From Isoperla grammatica (Eukaryota; Arthropoda; Insecta; Plecoptera; Perlodidae): 64,000 nucleotides of DNA. The position numbers and the translations under genes are program-made. The stretch is taken from positions 47,485,281 to 47,549,280 of the forward strand of contig OX246741.1 of assembly GCA_945910005.1 (NCBI GenBank), written 5' to 3'. The notes under the pieces were generated by a model. It was not told where the DNA came from and searched no databases. It saw nothing but the letters and a program-made list of their open reading frames with translations. The first letter of the stretch is position 1. Every line of letters begins with the position of its first letter. Positions 1 to 11,857 of this stretch are shown piece after piece.

Positions 1-566
1 TGTCTAAAATGCAACGAGTGCCTTATCTGGGTATTTAATTACACGCACGTTACGAAATGTACGCTTCCAAAACACAAGATCGTGGGCGAGATGAAACGAG
101 TTTTGACAAGTTTTTAGTTTTAGTTCCACAGCTTCGTGTGACGGTGACGAAAGTCTCGAGGGGACGGGGGAGTTATCTGGTGGTTGGATCAGACAGGGGA
201 GGGCCTATTAACACGTAACATCCACACCCACGGGCGAGCGCAGGAATGCACCTAATTGACTCCGCTCCGGTAACAACGTGACGCGCATTGAAATCTCCAC
301 GTTATAACCCAAGACAACCGAACAAACCTCCGCTGTGACCCTCGACCCCGCGTACATTACTGTCTGTTTCACTTTCGGCCGCAGCTGATTTATTGATAAA
401 CAATAGACTCTTTATGGCTGTCGTTATACTAATGTATTTTACATACGACGACGAGATTTTAATATTACTTAGCAATATAATAACTTACAACCCACCAACT
501 CTCAGGCATACGAATACGTTCACTATCTATATTTAAACAATGAAATAAGTGCGTATTTAGTGTCTA
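1..566. other. No gene seen
   Basis: Mixed-composition sequence with no open frame that looks coding and no recognisable repeat. It ends at the target site of the first palindromic MITE. Confidence 0.6.
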
Positions 567-719
567 AAGTGGTCCCACAGCCACCTTGTGAATGCTGACG
601 TCCTAGATGAGTGAGTCGGAGCCAATCAGCGGGTGGCGTTTTCAAATACTCCCATTTGAGTGGTCAATACCTCACTCGTCTATGACGTTAACATCCACAA
701 GGTTGCTGTGGAACGACTT
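567..719 (+). mobile_element. Palindromic MITE, family A, copy 1 (TA target duplication)
   Basis: This is a 153-bp element with imperfect terminal inverted repeats beginning AAGTGGTCCCACAG and ending CTGTGGAACGACTT. It is flanked by TA on both sides (565-566 and 720-721), as expected of Tc1/mariner-type insertion. The core holds a CCAAT box (GAGCCAATCAGCG). It aligns with 2317-2474 in the same orientation and with 21483-21634 in the opposite one. This copy is the most diverged of the three: its TGACGTC motifs are decayed to GACGTCC and TGACGTTA. No transposase is encoded, so mobility would need an enzyme supplied elsewhere. Family membership is seen in the sequence; the superfamily is inferred from the TA duplication. 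Confidence 0.75.
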
Positions 720-721
720 TA

Positions 722-1597
722 CCCACTCAGTTACACAAAACTGATATTCATTGTAACAACTATTACTATACAAAATCACTGTATACGTGCATGTCTACGA
801 TCATACTGATAAAACGCTAGGAAAAACGGACGGGTAAGCGAATCCTACTGAATCTTCTGGTTGGAAGCCGGAACAACCCAACAGGCCCAAAGACCCATCA
901 TGCGATGCATTGTTGAGATTAGGGACAGGGTTTTAGGGTGTAGTAAAAAAGTATGGGCACGTAACTAGTTACAGAATTATAAATTATATAAGAAATTTCC
1001 TGCAGAGTTATATTGAATTGCGAAACAGTTTTTTATTAATATATTTCCACGACAACATTCAGTATAAAACAAATTGGAGATAATTCAATAATTTAATATC
1101 ACTCTAGATGCATATTTTACGACATTGCTTATTAAAGCTAATAAGGAAAGTGATCAGAACAACGAGACACCTGTTAAATAAAGCGAGATCGTAAATAAAC
1201 GTGTTGGAGAAATACAGAAACAGAAACTAAATCGTGCAACGAAATTAATTATCATTATTTCATGAAAGTGGTAGCCTAGATGAGTGGGTATATTATAACG
1301 TACAGTGTGCTGATGAAATGTTGCACTGATTGCCGATGTGGATTGCGTAATTACACATACGAATAGTGCGTGAAATGTAATACTGTACTATATGCTTCAT
1401 ATTTGCACCACACGATTATTGCTCCGAAGTGAAATCTAAGCGATAACACAGCAGTAAAATAATTAATTGTGTGGCAGTAAAACACTCTGTGTGCATAATA
1501 AATAAAAAAACAAACTCGATTAAATGAGTTCACGCTGGACACATTCATAAGATTCAAACGGGTTTTCAGAATAAAAACAAACTGACAACAAAAAATA

Positions 1598-1600
<3 letters not shown>
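722..1600. other. No gene seen
   Basis: AT-rich DNA with stop codons in all frames and only short spurious open frames. No domain or RNA gene was recognised. Confidence 0.6.

Positions 1601-1643
<43 letters not shown>
1601..1643. repeat. (TA)n microsatellite
   Basis: An uninterrupted run of alternating T and A of about 43 bp. It is followed about 80 bp downstream by GGGTTTCGAACCC (1724-1736), a B-box-like palindrome that may be a remnant of a tRNA-derived SINE. Confidence 0.95.
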
Positions 1644-1647
<4 letters not shown>

Positions 1648-2316
1648 TCAAACACGTCCAAGACATTTCTATACTACGCTCTATATACAAAAATAAAACA
1701 TGCCTGACTGGGTTCATTCATCCGGGTTTCGAACCCGGATTTCCAAAAGGTCTAACTGAACTCATATGTATGCATAACGTGGTCTGAAACGTACAGTAAA
1801 AAGGTGGTTACACCTCGTATGGTCTTCAAAGAACATTGCAAAACTTTTAAACGTTCACCGAACAGTCATAAAGAAACACATTCACACCACCACAAAGACT
1901 CATTCATATTTTACAAGACATCTTCGCGTTTCTCTAAAGAAATTCTTACAACCCGCTAACCTCAAGATAAATATACACGAAAACAAAAGACAGGTCGTAA
2001 TGTATGTGAGGCAAGCATTGACTTATCGCTATAAAAATCGCTTTCCTCGTTTCAATATGGAATAGAATTCTAAAGCCACTCTTGGCGTTAATTGAAGGTA
2101 AACAATGAATACAAAACATGAACTTAACACGTTATTGAAATGAGTTTTGAAATATGTATTGTGGTTGAAATAATAACTTCTTGTACTTTTGGAATGTTGA
2201 ACCTTTCACCTTAATACACAGAAACGCGAAGAAATTGTTCACTAATCTCAACTTTTAGTCAAACAAGTCACAATTAACGCAAACTCATTCCAAAATGTGT
2301 TTAATACCCAAACGTA
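1644..2316. other. No gene seen; possible SINE head remnant
   Basis: Apart from the GGGTTTCGAACCC palindrome at 1724-1736, I see nothing identifiable before the next MITE copy. Confidence 0.5.
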
Positions 2317-2474
2317 AAGTCGCTCCACAGCATCTTTGGGGCTGGGGACGTCACAGATGGGCGTGTCGGAGTCGGAGCCAATCAGCGGGCGGCTTTCACC
2401 AATACTCACATTTAATTGGCCAAGCCTCACTCATATGTGACGTCACCAGCACCAAAGTTGCAGTGGAGCGACTT
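2317..2474 (+). mobile_element. Palindromic MITE, family A, copy 2 (TA target duplication)
   Basis: This is a 158-bp element with terminal inverted repeats starting AAGTCGCTCCACAGCA and ending with the matching CAGTGGAGCGACTT, flanked by TA at 2315-2316 and 2475-2476. The inner parts of the arms carry GACGTCAC on the left and TGACGTCA on the right, the latter a full cAMP-response element palindrome. The centre has GAGCCAATCAGCGGGCGGC, a CCAAT box next to a GC box. It is the best preserved copy in this orientation. Short open frames on both strands here are by-products of the palindrome. Confidence 0.85.
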
Positions 2475-2476
2475 TA

Positions 2477-3691
2477 GAATATAGTGTAGTGCAATATTAA
2501 CACAGGTTATCCTATATAGTGTACATTTTTGACACCGCACTCGAAGTGCCACCCTTTGCCGTCGCAACGCTGGCAATTGACAACGTACGTCGCAAACCTT
2601 GTCCGTAAATACAATTCTCCTATCTCAACTCTCATTATTGCAAGATCGCCAATGAACGTGATACGTTGCATCAGATAGGCCAGAACATCCGCTGATTAAC
2701 CCACAGTTACATAACAATTAGAACCACAGAACTGAGAAGACACCTGTGTGAATCAAACGACCTTGAGTTGAGTTAACACTTGGCTCGGTAACCGATCGAC
2801 AAATTGCAAATTCAATCTGTATCACTCACGGACAAGAATCTTCAATTCGTGAGAAACAGAAGCAACGCGTTCTTCACTAAGACAAAGAAGAACGAGACAT
2901 CCCGCCCGATACAACGGATTTACATAGATCGTACGTGTGAATTAGCCAGCACCTGTTTGGTACACACAGCTTCTAGGAGCGCGCAATACATGACGGGCAT
3001 ACACAAGTCTACACCAAGTTGCACTGACCGGGCAATCGAACAGATTCAACAGCGCCCTCTACGGCAAACCATACGTGTTGAATAACAAGCTGACCACGCA
3101 AGCAACTAGGTCCATACACTTACATTATACACTAATTAACCAGCATAAAATGTAATAGTTTTCATTTTATGATACTACTTTCATATACAAACTACTGTAC
3201 GATAAATATGTTTATACACAAATTTGTTGATATTTTTATTTTACGAAACTTGTTGTTGAAGTAATAGTTTTATTTATAATCAAAAACCTATACGAAACCG
3301 ATTTTCAATAAGTGTGTAAGCCTGTAGCATGACATAATGACATACCTGTACCTATACACTACACCAGTATCTATAAACTACACCAGTGTATTTCCCACAA
3401 CTATACGTCTCTGCCTTGGGCACTCATTTAAAAGATAATTACAAGATATACGATTACTGTACATGTATAATTTGACTTTGGGTTTCTTTTCTTATATGGT
3501 GGTGTTTAACATACCTATAAGCCAATCGTTCGATAAAAAAATTACGAATCGAATTCGTAGCCTTCATTTATAGATAAATCAATCCACTAATATACAACAA
3601 AAAATAACCCCTCCATCTTATGTGATAGTAATCACGATAAAGGTTTAACGCCGACTGGATTTAACTTAGAACGACTAACTCAAAATATAAA
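2477..3691. other. No gene seen
   Basis: Contains a frame from 2804 to 3085 that lacks any recognisable domain or splice context. The right part is very AT-rich. Nothing else is identifiable. Confidence 0.55.
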
Positions 3692-3851
3692 GTCATCGTA
3701 CAACAACTTCGGTAATGCTTTTGTCATCAATCAATGACGTGTTTACGGTCTCGGCCAACCCGAGCAGGTATTTGAATTAGCCACGGCCGCTGGTTGGCTG
3801 CCGCTCACCCACCTGTGAAAGAAGCATTACCGAAGTTATTGTACGACGACT
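3692..3851. mobile_element. Palindromic MITE, family C (single copy)
   Basis: The ends form an inverted repeat of about 29 bp: GTCATCGTACAACAACTTCG on the left against the complement of CGAAGTTATTGTACGACGAC on the right, with only a few mismatches. The interior is more GC-rich than its surroundings and includes GGCCAACCCGAG and GGTTGGCTG. Flanks read TATA on both sides if two bases of asymmetry are allowed, so the target duplication is uncertain. No coding capacity. I infer a non-autonomous DNA transposon and do not assign a superfamily. Confidence 0.7.
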
Positions 3852-5939
3852 ATACAGATGTCAATAAATAATATATTAATTACGTCTTCGTGTCGCTGTA
3901 ATAAATAAGATGTTAACGTAACGAAAGGTAGGAAACGTTCAATTTGCATTTTCTTCGACTATTAGTACACAGAAGTCAAAACGAATTGAAGAAATAAATA
4001 CCATCCGAGATGGATAGAATCCCGCGAATGTGGTTAAACCACCGTCGTGTATGTGTGTATGCACACTCGCTTACAATACAAGTCTGAGAGAAAACCAGCA
4101 AATTGTCTGTGCATAGTTAGATAACATCTGTCGCCTGGAGGGGTGACCGTATGGTTGATGCAAGTCAACATGACGACAATTACATCAGGCCAATTACTAC
4201 AAGTGTGCGCGCGCATCTACGAGACAGACAGACAGCTTCATACACACAGTACAATCACACTTGTTGCACATTCCATGGGGTGCATTACGCCATTACAGAG
4301 CTGTACAACGCAATGTGACCCGATGTCCAGTAAATCCACGCCAGTAGTGACCACTGGATTCCCCAAGGCTTCCGGTGGGGGATTTTGATAACCTTGGGCC
4401 TAGTCTAATCCCAATTCAAATTGAGTTTTGTTAAAATGAAATAAATCGTGCAAACATGTCTGTGTTCAAAATGTGAACTATATTATTACTCTTTTCATTT
4501 AGGCCATAGCTATTTGGTAATAATAACCTAATCGAAACGAATATAGTGTAGGTAAGTTAATTTTCGTATAGGCTTTCTCACTCAGTACTCTCTAGCCTAC
4601 AACTTCATGTTAAAACTCATTTGTGTGCTGCGCTGTGAGAATATATCTCGCCAGCCAGCTATAAACTTACCTTGCTTTCCAATGCTTCTATTGCATTATC
4701 AAAAATCGCAAAATAAAATAATTAACAAATCGAGAAACTAGCAATGCAAGTTTAATACTAGAGCATTGCCATAATTAAATCAAATAAACGATGACTTATC
4801 AACTGGAAGTGGAAGGAATTCTACTAATTGGCAGTATATATATAGTTGATCTATAATGAAAATATCTAAGCATAATGGGGAAATCGCGTCGTTGTCGTAA
4901 CCATTAAAGAAAATTATGTTTGTTTCGTATGAATTAATATCGACGACACCAAACGTGAAACGCAAGAAAATAGTAATAAACGTAGAAATACTTAAAACTT
5001 TCGATACAATATCCAACAAGTAGTTTACTTAGAAATCAGTTTAGCTTTGTTTTAACACATTGTTTTTAGTTACGTCATAAAGACAGTAATAAAATAGAAC
5101 GGATGTGTGTCATTAATGGTATTTATACCCTAGCCCTTAAGGGTTACACCCTTTAACAGATTGCTCCATTACCATCTATTAACGCATTAGATAAATTAAT
5201 AAAATCACATCCTTTTGGTTCAATACACATTAACACAACAACGAAATGAGTACATTAATGAAGTTAAATGTGACATGTCAAATTAAAACATCATAAATAC
5301 CATAACAATGTATAAACAGAACATTAATACGTACGCTAACCTTCACTAATCTCTTAGCTTAACATCAAGGGTGGAATAGCATTGAAGACTACATCTATAA
5401 CTGTCAAGAGAATCGTTAAAAGTTAATCCACGTTCTTACATAAACAAGACATCAACAGTTATTTCATCTCGTTAAAGCGAAATGTTATTCAACAATGAAT
5501 AAATGTATCAACATAATGAACCGTTAGCCGTATGTGTATGTGCACATGTTTTAAACAACCTGACCTGGGTGACTCGCTGTATATTTACATCAAATGACCC
5601 CAAAAAGTCTGGGTCTTGACTGACACAAATTGTTTGTTGTTGGGATACGTTAACGAGATAACTGGGTTCATGTTCCTCATGTGACCAACTACCGTCTGAG
5701 AATGACAATAGACAAGCTAATTCATTCTAAACCCACAATAACCATCATCTTGGGGTCACGATTTCCATAAAGACGTTTTAAAAACGTAAAATGACGTCGT
5801 CGTCAACAAGGAGGGAAAGAAACGGTATTTTTCACATTTAAAACAAGTGACAGAGAGAATATTATTATTTACTTCTATTCGCCTAACCCGGCACCTCCAC
5901 CAAGTAAACAGCAATGGTGACTAATGTTCACTTTATCAA
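3852..5939. other. No gene seen
   Basis: AT-rich, with short frames only (for example 4143-4388 and 4780-5019). None shows a domain or repeated family resemblance. Confidence 0.55.
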
Positions 5940-5962
5940 CCCCCCCCCCCCCCCCCCCCCCC
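5940..5962. repeat. Poly-C tract, 23 bases
   Basis: A pure C homopolymer, one of many long G or C runs in an otherwise AT-rich window. Confidence 0.95.
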
Positions 5963-7152
5963 ATTTACATTTGTACATAACCCAGTACATTTGCCACCAA
6001 CCTATTCAAAAATAATGTGCCCATTTTTTAAACAGATTCTCTGTATTATCTCGCCGAACATTTTCGAGGAAAGTAATTTATTTGCATAATTTAAACATGA
6101 TGATTGATTATTTGGGCTTAACGTCTTATATTTTTGCAACTTGGCTAATCAAGACGAATAATTCAAACATGAGTAGGCCTATATATATTTTTTTAGTAAG
6201 CATATCACAAATGTAGGCCTACTTAATACCATGCGTAAATATGACATCCCTCTGCAAGCAGGTATATTTTCATCATAATCCTAAAGAGAAATTAGTTGAC
6301 TAAAAACATGAAAACTAGTTCCGAACGCTGGGAAACGCAACCGCGGTAAAGCTGAAGTGTGTAAAAGTGATTGGCGTGCATTAAGACGCGTGAGAGAGTG
6401 AGAGAGAGGGCGATGTGACAGCCCGATAGCCGATATGCGGGCGGGTCTGCTAGCTGTGGTCACCGGCCTCGAGTACTCCTCAGTCTTCTGGTCTCCTGAT
6501 CCCACAGAGATCTGGTGTCACCGTCTCAATGCACTCTCTCTACACTTGACAAGCGAACGAGCGAGCAGTCACTGCACTAACTAACAAGCTGAGTTTAATC
6601 GGGCTAACAAAAAATGTATCGACACGGGATTAAAATATTAATAATAACGACATTGCCCAATACGGTTCCCAGGTGACAATTAACGGACAAACTGTGTGAA
6701 GCATAAAAACTTTACTAAACTTCTTTTTTACATCAAATCTTGTCGTATATCTATATAAATATAAACCATTTTATATTCGCATCACAAGAAATAAAAATAA
6801 TAAAAAAACAAATGTCGGTACCATTAGAAAAAGGTAAGAGTTTGAATCAGGGTGGAATCAAAACAATGATAGGCCTAATATCGTGCTTGGTGTCTCCACT
6901 CTCCACACGTAAAACCTAGCACGTGTATTTTCTTCATTCAAATAACGACTGCATTTTGTATCAGTTTTTTTTTTTTTTTAAGGTAAATGCCCATCAATGA
7001 AGTGCTCGTAACAAGTAACGAACTTCAGATTGAACTGCGTACATACAAATTATACATATAGGCTATACCCAATTCTGTTAATTTTTCAAAAAATTATTTG
7101 AATAGCACTCAAATTATTATTATTAACTAGCAGTAAAAATGGCACTTTTGAA
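5963..7152. other. No gene seen; three TAGGCCTA palindromes
   Basis: Holds TAGGCCTA at 6174-6181, 6214-6221 and 6870-6877. No coding region is apparent. Confidence 0.55.
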
Positions 7153-7212
7153 ACTATATTATAGATTTTCAAGTCACTTCATACTATATTATAGATTTTC
7201 AAGTCGCTTCAT
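7153..7212. repeat. Two-copy 30-bp tandem repeat
   Basis: A 30-bp unit beginning ACTATATTATAGATTTTC and ending CTTCAT occurs twice in a row with one base difference (AAGTCACTTC against AAGTCGCTTC). Confidence 0.9.
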
Positions 7213-9218
7213 ATACACATTATATTGCAGAGCGAATCACGATCTGTCTAAACTTCTGAACGGTTCCAGACCCTCGAGGCAGCTTCGCCCGGAAGTCGGT
7301 GTGTACAAATTAATTAGCTTTCTAAATCTTACTAACTGATATCCCACAAAAACGGAACGCGGATTGAATTGAATAATCTCACTCAACCAAGCTTACGGTT
7401 CGAAGATCCAAACACCAATCGCTCCATTGACGACTTGTACTTACCTAGAAAGAGAGAAACAACATTATTAGCACAATTATTTAATATATCATTTTAGGCA
7501 ACTACTACCCACATACAATGCTAAGACGGTTCCAAAATATAACCATATTAGGCAAGCAACATGGAGATTCGCAAGCAATTGCCCATTCCATAAATTAACC
7601 ATCCATGGGTTCCGTCCATTCACGGCCAACTAGATATTAGAGAATACAAATATTCAATAATAATTTACTGACAGTTTTAAATTGTTGAACGTTCGCGTGT
7701 AAAGATTTAAATGGCTTCAATCAAAGATTACTGAGTCTCTTTGCTTCAATGTTATACAAAGAGAGACTTTAATAGTTTGTTCACTGCTGTATTGATAACA
7801 ATGTTGCTACGGAAAAGTCTAAGTTAAAAGCAAAGTTGTTATAAAACAACTCAGATGAGTTATTTATTTTTAGATACAAACATCCATGATTATAGTTTCT
7901 GGTGGGTCAGTTATTTTTCTATATTGTAATTACTTCTGAGAGGTCACTAACAGGAACAATAATGAATTCAGCTTCTAAACACGGACCAAGGTTACACATT
8001 TCATCACAAGTATTTGGTGGAACCGTGCGTTATCCTGCTTGTCTAGTTTAGATTAAAAGTGTTGTTTTAGAAGTGTCCTATTTGACCCACAAACCTATTC
8101 CAATGGTTGTAAATCGTTCTAAATAAATCACAATAGCTTCACACTTGGGACAAATAATTAGCACCAAATAATATATTTGTTCTCAAGTTTAAAATCCTTT
8201 CTTTGTCCCACACGCTCGAAGAGGTACTATTATACTTTTACACTACAAAAGATGGAGAGCACATATAGAAACATAAGTTCAAATTAGAACAGAAAAAACA
8301 GACCTGTTGTCGAAACTGCATTGTGATTTTCATCGGAGTCTACATGGCATAAGACGTTTACCAGGCTCAAGTATTTTAGAACTACTTAGAAGTGATTTGA
8401 TAAAGTGACTACAAACTCATAACATTAACAATATAATAACATAACATTGTACAATAACCTCAAGTACATTTTATTTTTATCCCTAGATACCGGCATGTAA
8501 AAAGTGGGGTTCAGACCCAAGCCTATAGCACAAGTAGGCTAACCTGATATACATTTTATCCAACTATTGTAAAATTAAATATAACACAATAGAAACAAAT
8601 ACAAACGTATATTATTTATTTATTATGTCACGGTTTTCCGCTTCGTGTTTATGTTTCCTGTGCAACTATGTCCATTGTTAACTAAAACGTTAATAGATCA
8701 CAACAAATGACCTTGTTTTGCATCGACCACACACCTGTTCGTCTCTCTCAACAATGTATAACACGATAGAATTTTAATTGCCACACTCTTATTAAAGTTG
8801 TTACAATGGCAAATTTGAACGAGAACCAGTTCACAAAAACGCGCCGCTAAGTCAAACCCAGTGCCCGTCGTTGTACTGATATACAATAAACCGTTTTTAC
8901 AATCGCGATCCTTGTCACGGTACTTTTTGCCAACCTATCATTACGAACGAAACGAAAATGGTAATACAAATCCCAATTTCCTGTCAATTTTCAAAGCTGG
9001 TTTTTATGAATGCGTCCTCCACTCGGCTGGCTGGCAAGATTGTAAAGGAATGAAAGCTTTGGATGCAACTGGTTGTGGTGTTATTCAGCGTGACATAACG
9101 TGGTGCGACATCTGCTGATGGGGTAGTGGATGTATAGTGGGCCCACTGGCGCGCGCGATACAAGACACTATCGGAATGAATCTATGGCGGGGATCAAAGA
9201 CTTCTGTATCGAATGGCT
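7213..9218. other. No gene seen
   Basis: AT-rich unique-looking DNA. A frame at 8861-9118 has several cysteines but matches no family I know. Confidence 0.5.
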
Positions 9219-9234
9219 CCCCCCCCCCCCCCCC
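9219..9234. repeat. Poly-C tract
   Basis: Sixteen consecutive C residues. Confidence 0.9.
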
Positions 9235-9459
9235 GGCAAAAACTAGTTTATGCTCTCGAGTCGCGTCGCATTACCCTGACCCTATATGGACATTTCAGCG
9301 ACGTTCTGGTCGTTTCTATGTTGGTGGCTTTGTTGGCATTTCTTTGGTCAACAACTTACAGATTTTCAAAATTCTTTTCATAGAATCACAATAATGTATA
9401 AATGGTCTAGTATGACTCGTCAATATAGATCTATTGTAAACTGATCGAGGCGAAGAATG

Positions 9460-9602
9460 TTTTCTTTTTTTTTAATTGCACTTAGATTCTTCTAAAGCTC
9501 AACCAAGCTTGACAGAAAACATAAAAATGTGTACCGATTGGTACTTGAACCCAGAACCTATGGCTCTACTTGACTGTGTTCTTGCCCAATGGGCCACAGA
9601 AA
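9460..9602 (-). mobile_element. Short tRNA-headed SINE-like element
   Basis: Read on the minus strand, this begins with a tRNA-like head: an A-box-like TGGCCCATTGGGCAAGAAC and a B-box-like GGTTCTGGGTTCAAGTACC with normal spacing. A short body follows, ending in an A-rich tail (the T-rich tract at about 9460-9475 on the plus strand). The layout head, body, A-tail is that of a SINE. No clear target duplication was found, and a TAAA microsatellite abuts its 5' side, so the boundaries are approximate. It differs from the SINE at 39138-39409. Confidence 0.45.
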
Positions 9603-9623
9603 CAAACTGTTATTAAATTACTT

Positions 9624-9651
9624 TAAATAAATAAATAAATAAATAAATCAA

Positions 9652-9698
<47 letters not shown>

Positions 9699-9702
9699 AT
9701 AT
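9624..9702. repeat. (AAAT)n microsatellite
   Basis: A tetranucleotide array with a single AATC interruption near 9650. It continues into AATTAATTAATT. Confidence 0.95.
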
Positions 9703-9786
9703 AAAATTAATTAATTAATAAACATAAGAAAGCGACATGGAAACAATGATTATGACCTGTGCCTGTGATAAACGGAGGAATCTAAG

Positions 9787-9818
9787 AAGGAAGGAAGGAA
9801 GGAAGGAAGGAAGGAAAT
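9787..9818. repeat. (GGAA)n microsatellite
   Basis: About eight GGAA units. Arrays of GGAA can act as ETS-factor binding clusters, but nothing here shows use. Confidence 0.9.
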
Positions 9819-9819
9819 C

Positions 9820-10871
9820 AGCTCCCGAGTTGTGGTTAGGCCTACCAGTTCGCGACTTATCTTCCCAATTATTATGCGCGGCGGGACGGTATGGAAATGC
9901 TCTAATGGCGGGAGATAAACATGAAATATCGCACTTCTGAACGGTTACACAGGAAAGAGAGAGTGTCAAGATTGGTCAGCCTGACATTGATAAGAGTGTA
10001 ACGGTTTATGTCATTATAACGATTGGGGCGAGTCGCCTGCATGCCCCCCCCTCCCCCCTTCCCCTCCCATGAGATTAATTCAAATAACAGACCCAAGACA
10101 CTCAGTCATAACTTCATAAGGTCAACTATAGAAGAACTGATATCTGATTACCAATGCGGGTCCTGACATCGAACCTCATTCTTAGTATTAACGCGTATGT
10201 GCTGATTAAAAGAAATAATCTGCCCCCCCACTTTCACACTAGCAAACTGTCTACAATCAACCAACTTCTTCCAGTGCAATGCATTGTACAGAAACAATTG
10301 AATAAGTTTCCATACATTTACAACATTTGAATTATACATAATCATAAAAACCAAATCCCTGCAACTGCAACTGTGACTCCTGTTCAAATGAGAACAATCG
10401 CAGACTCATCCATAAACAATGCAATAATAGTGTTGCCATACGACTCCGGTAGCTATTACGGTAGTTGCCACTGGAAAGAGCAAGGTGAGTTCTGGGTTCG
10501 AAGCTAGTCAGGGGAATTTCAATTGCTACCCCCATAGAATTGTAATACTTCACACACACTCTCACAGCGATATTAACAAGAGGACCTTATGAAGTGTTCT
10601 AATCCCCGTTAAAATAATAAAAAATATATAATACATTGAGAATGTGTTCTATAAATTGTTTGATTAGATATAAATACATCATGCAAAAGTCATCTAACTA
10701 AGAATAAAATAATTACTCCCAATGTGCTTTCACTTTCTGCCAAATGGTTACGTCTTACGTTCTAAACCCAAACAATGTCCTAATACCGCATAGATCCTGA
10801 TTTTGACCCGCTTCTTGTGTATGTGTGTGTGTGTATGGCCAGCTGTTGCGTTGTACGTCGCACCTGCTGGG
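9820..10871. other. No gene seen
   Basis: Contains TAGGCCTA at 9837-9844 and a C-rich stretch near 10043-10070. No supported coding sequence. Confidence 0.5.
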
Positions 10872-11081
10872 CTACTGAGGTTGAATCAAAATGGCGGCGT
10901 CCACCCAGCTGCCCGGTAACTCATTGTCAAGGTCTTTATAGGTATTATATAGGTGGGCGAGCAACTCTTTCCATTCAACGCGCTCGGGCTCGGACAAACA
11001 AGCTTTATAACATGACGAGGTGGTTTTTAGTTTTACAAATACCTGGCCAAAGATTATGTATGGGTCAAGCACAACAGACAC
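10872..11081 (-). other. Uncharacterised open frame, possible exon
   Basis: The minus-strand frame ends at a stop at 10872-10874. Its last 40 or so residues are mixed hydrophilic and aromatic, without low complexity (it includes RVEWKELLAHLYNTYKDLDN), unlike most chance frames here. On the opposite strand the same DNA reads ATGGCGGCG in the context AAAATGGCGGC (10888-10898), which resembles the YY1 motif found at some animal start sites, followed 25 nt later by GGTAAC, a possible splice donor. Either strand could hold a terminal exon, or neither. I recognise no protein family. Confidence 0.18.
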
Positions 11082-11188
11082 TAAATTATTACAGGGCGTT
11101 TACTTCAAAGTTATTAAAAATCACGTTTGTTGATATTATAATGAATATGCTAATTTTAATCATCGACAGCAACTTTTACAGGATGTGA

Positions 11189-11440
11189 GGTATAAAGTTA
11201 AAATACAACCTTTGTTGTTTTATAGAAACCACTTAAATAAAGCTTCATTTAGTATATAGAACAAAACATATGGTACAATTTCATCGCATTAGGGTGAACA
11301 AAACAAAATTAAATGATAATAATACTTACTAGTAATAAAACACAAATGATTCGTGATAACATGCCAAATCCAGCCCGGACTAAATGTTGTATTGTTTATT
11401 AATAGAGAGACTTACGAAATTACTGAAATGTCTATACTTG
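11189..11440. other. No gene seen
   Basis: AT-rich, no feature recognised. Confidence 0.5.
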
Positions 11441-11640
11441 TAATAGCGAGGGACACTGATTCAAAAGACAGTGGGTTCGATTCCCGTCACCGGAGTTGTT
11501 GACAAGATGTGTTTCACTCGAATCAGAAGTAAGTCTCAACCAAAACATACAGTGCACCGTTATTCACACGAAGAGGGCCGCATTAATCCTAGCAACGAAG
11601 CACTCAATAAATACAAAGTTGTTTTGAATCGGCCTTGTTG
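11441..11640 (+). mobile_element. Possible tRNA-derived SINE head
   Basis: GGTTCGATTCC at 11474-11484 is a perfect internal RNA polymerase III B-box inside GGGTTCGATTCCCG. The A-box is poorly preserved. The sequence after it shows no clear tail, so this may be a decayed SINE. The call rests on the B-box alone. Confidence 0.3.
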
Positions 11641-11794
11641 ATTCTGACATTTTTTGTCTGCAGGTGTTCCCGCACTGTCCAATCACATGATGCATTTGTT
11701 TCGTATTTGAAATTTCGATCTTGGATTGATTGGTTATCGCTCACTCGTCGATGGTGTTCGGAGCCTCCAGGGTTGGTTTAGTCGCTTTAAATTG

Positions 11795-11857
11795 AAGTCC
11801 TCTACTGAAAATCAGTTTCGTTACTGAGTGGGTAGACTCTAAATGTGAATTTATTTC
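11795..11857. repeat. Interspersed 62-bp repeat, copy 1
   Basis: This segment is nearly identical to 25650-25711. The shared core includes AATCAGTTTCGTTACTGAGT and GGGTAGACTCTAAAT, and both copies run into T-rich, TTTATT-type sequence. The common end next to simple sequence suggests the terminus of a retroelement, but the family is unknown. Confidence 0.7.

Noticed and set aside
11474..11484. A functional tRNA gene
   Set aside because: The B-box is perfect but no cloverleaf with acceptor and anticodon stems can be drawn around it.
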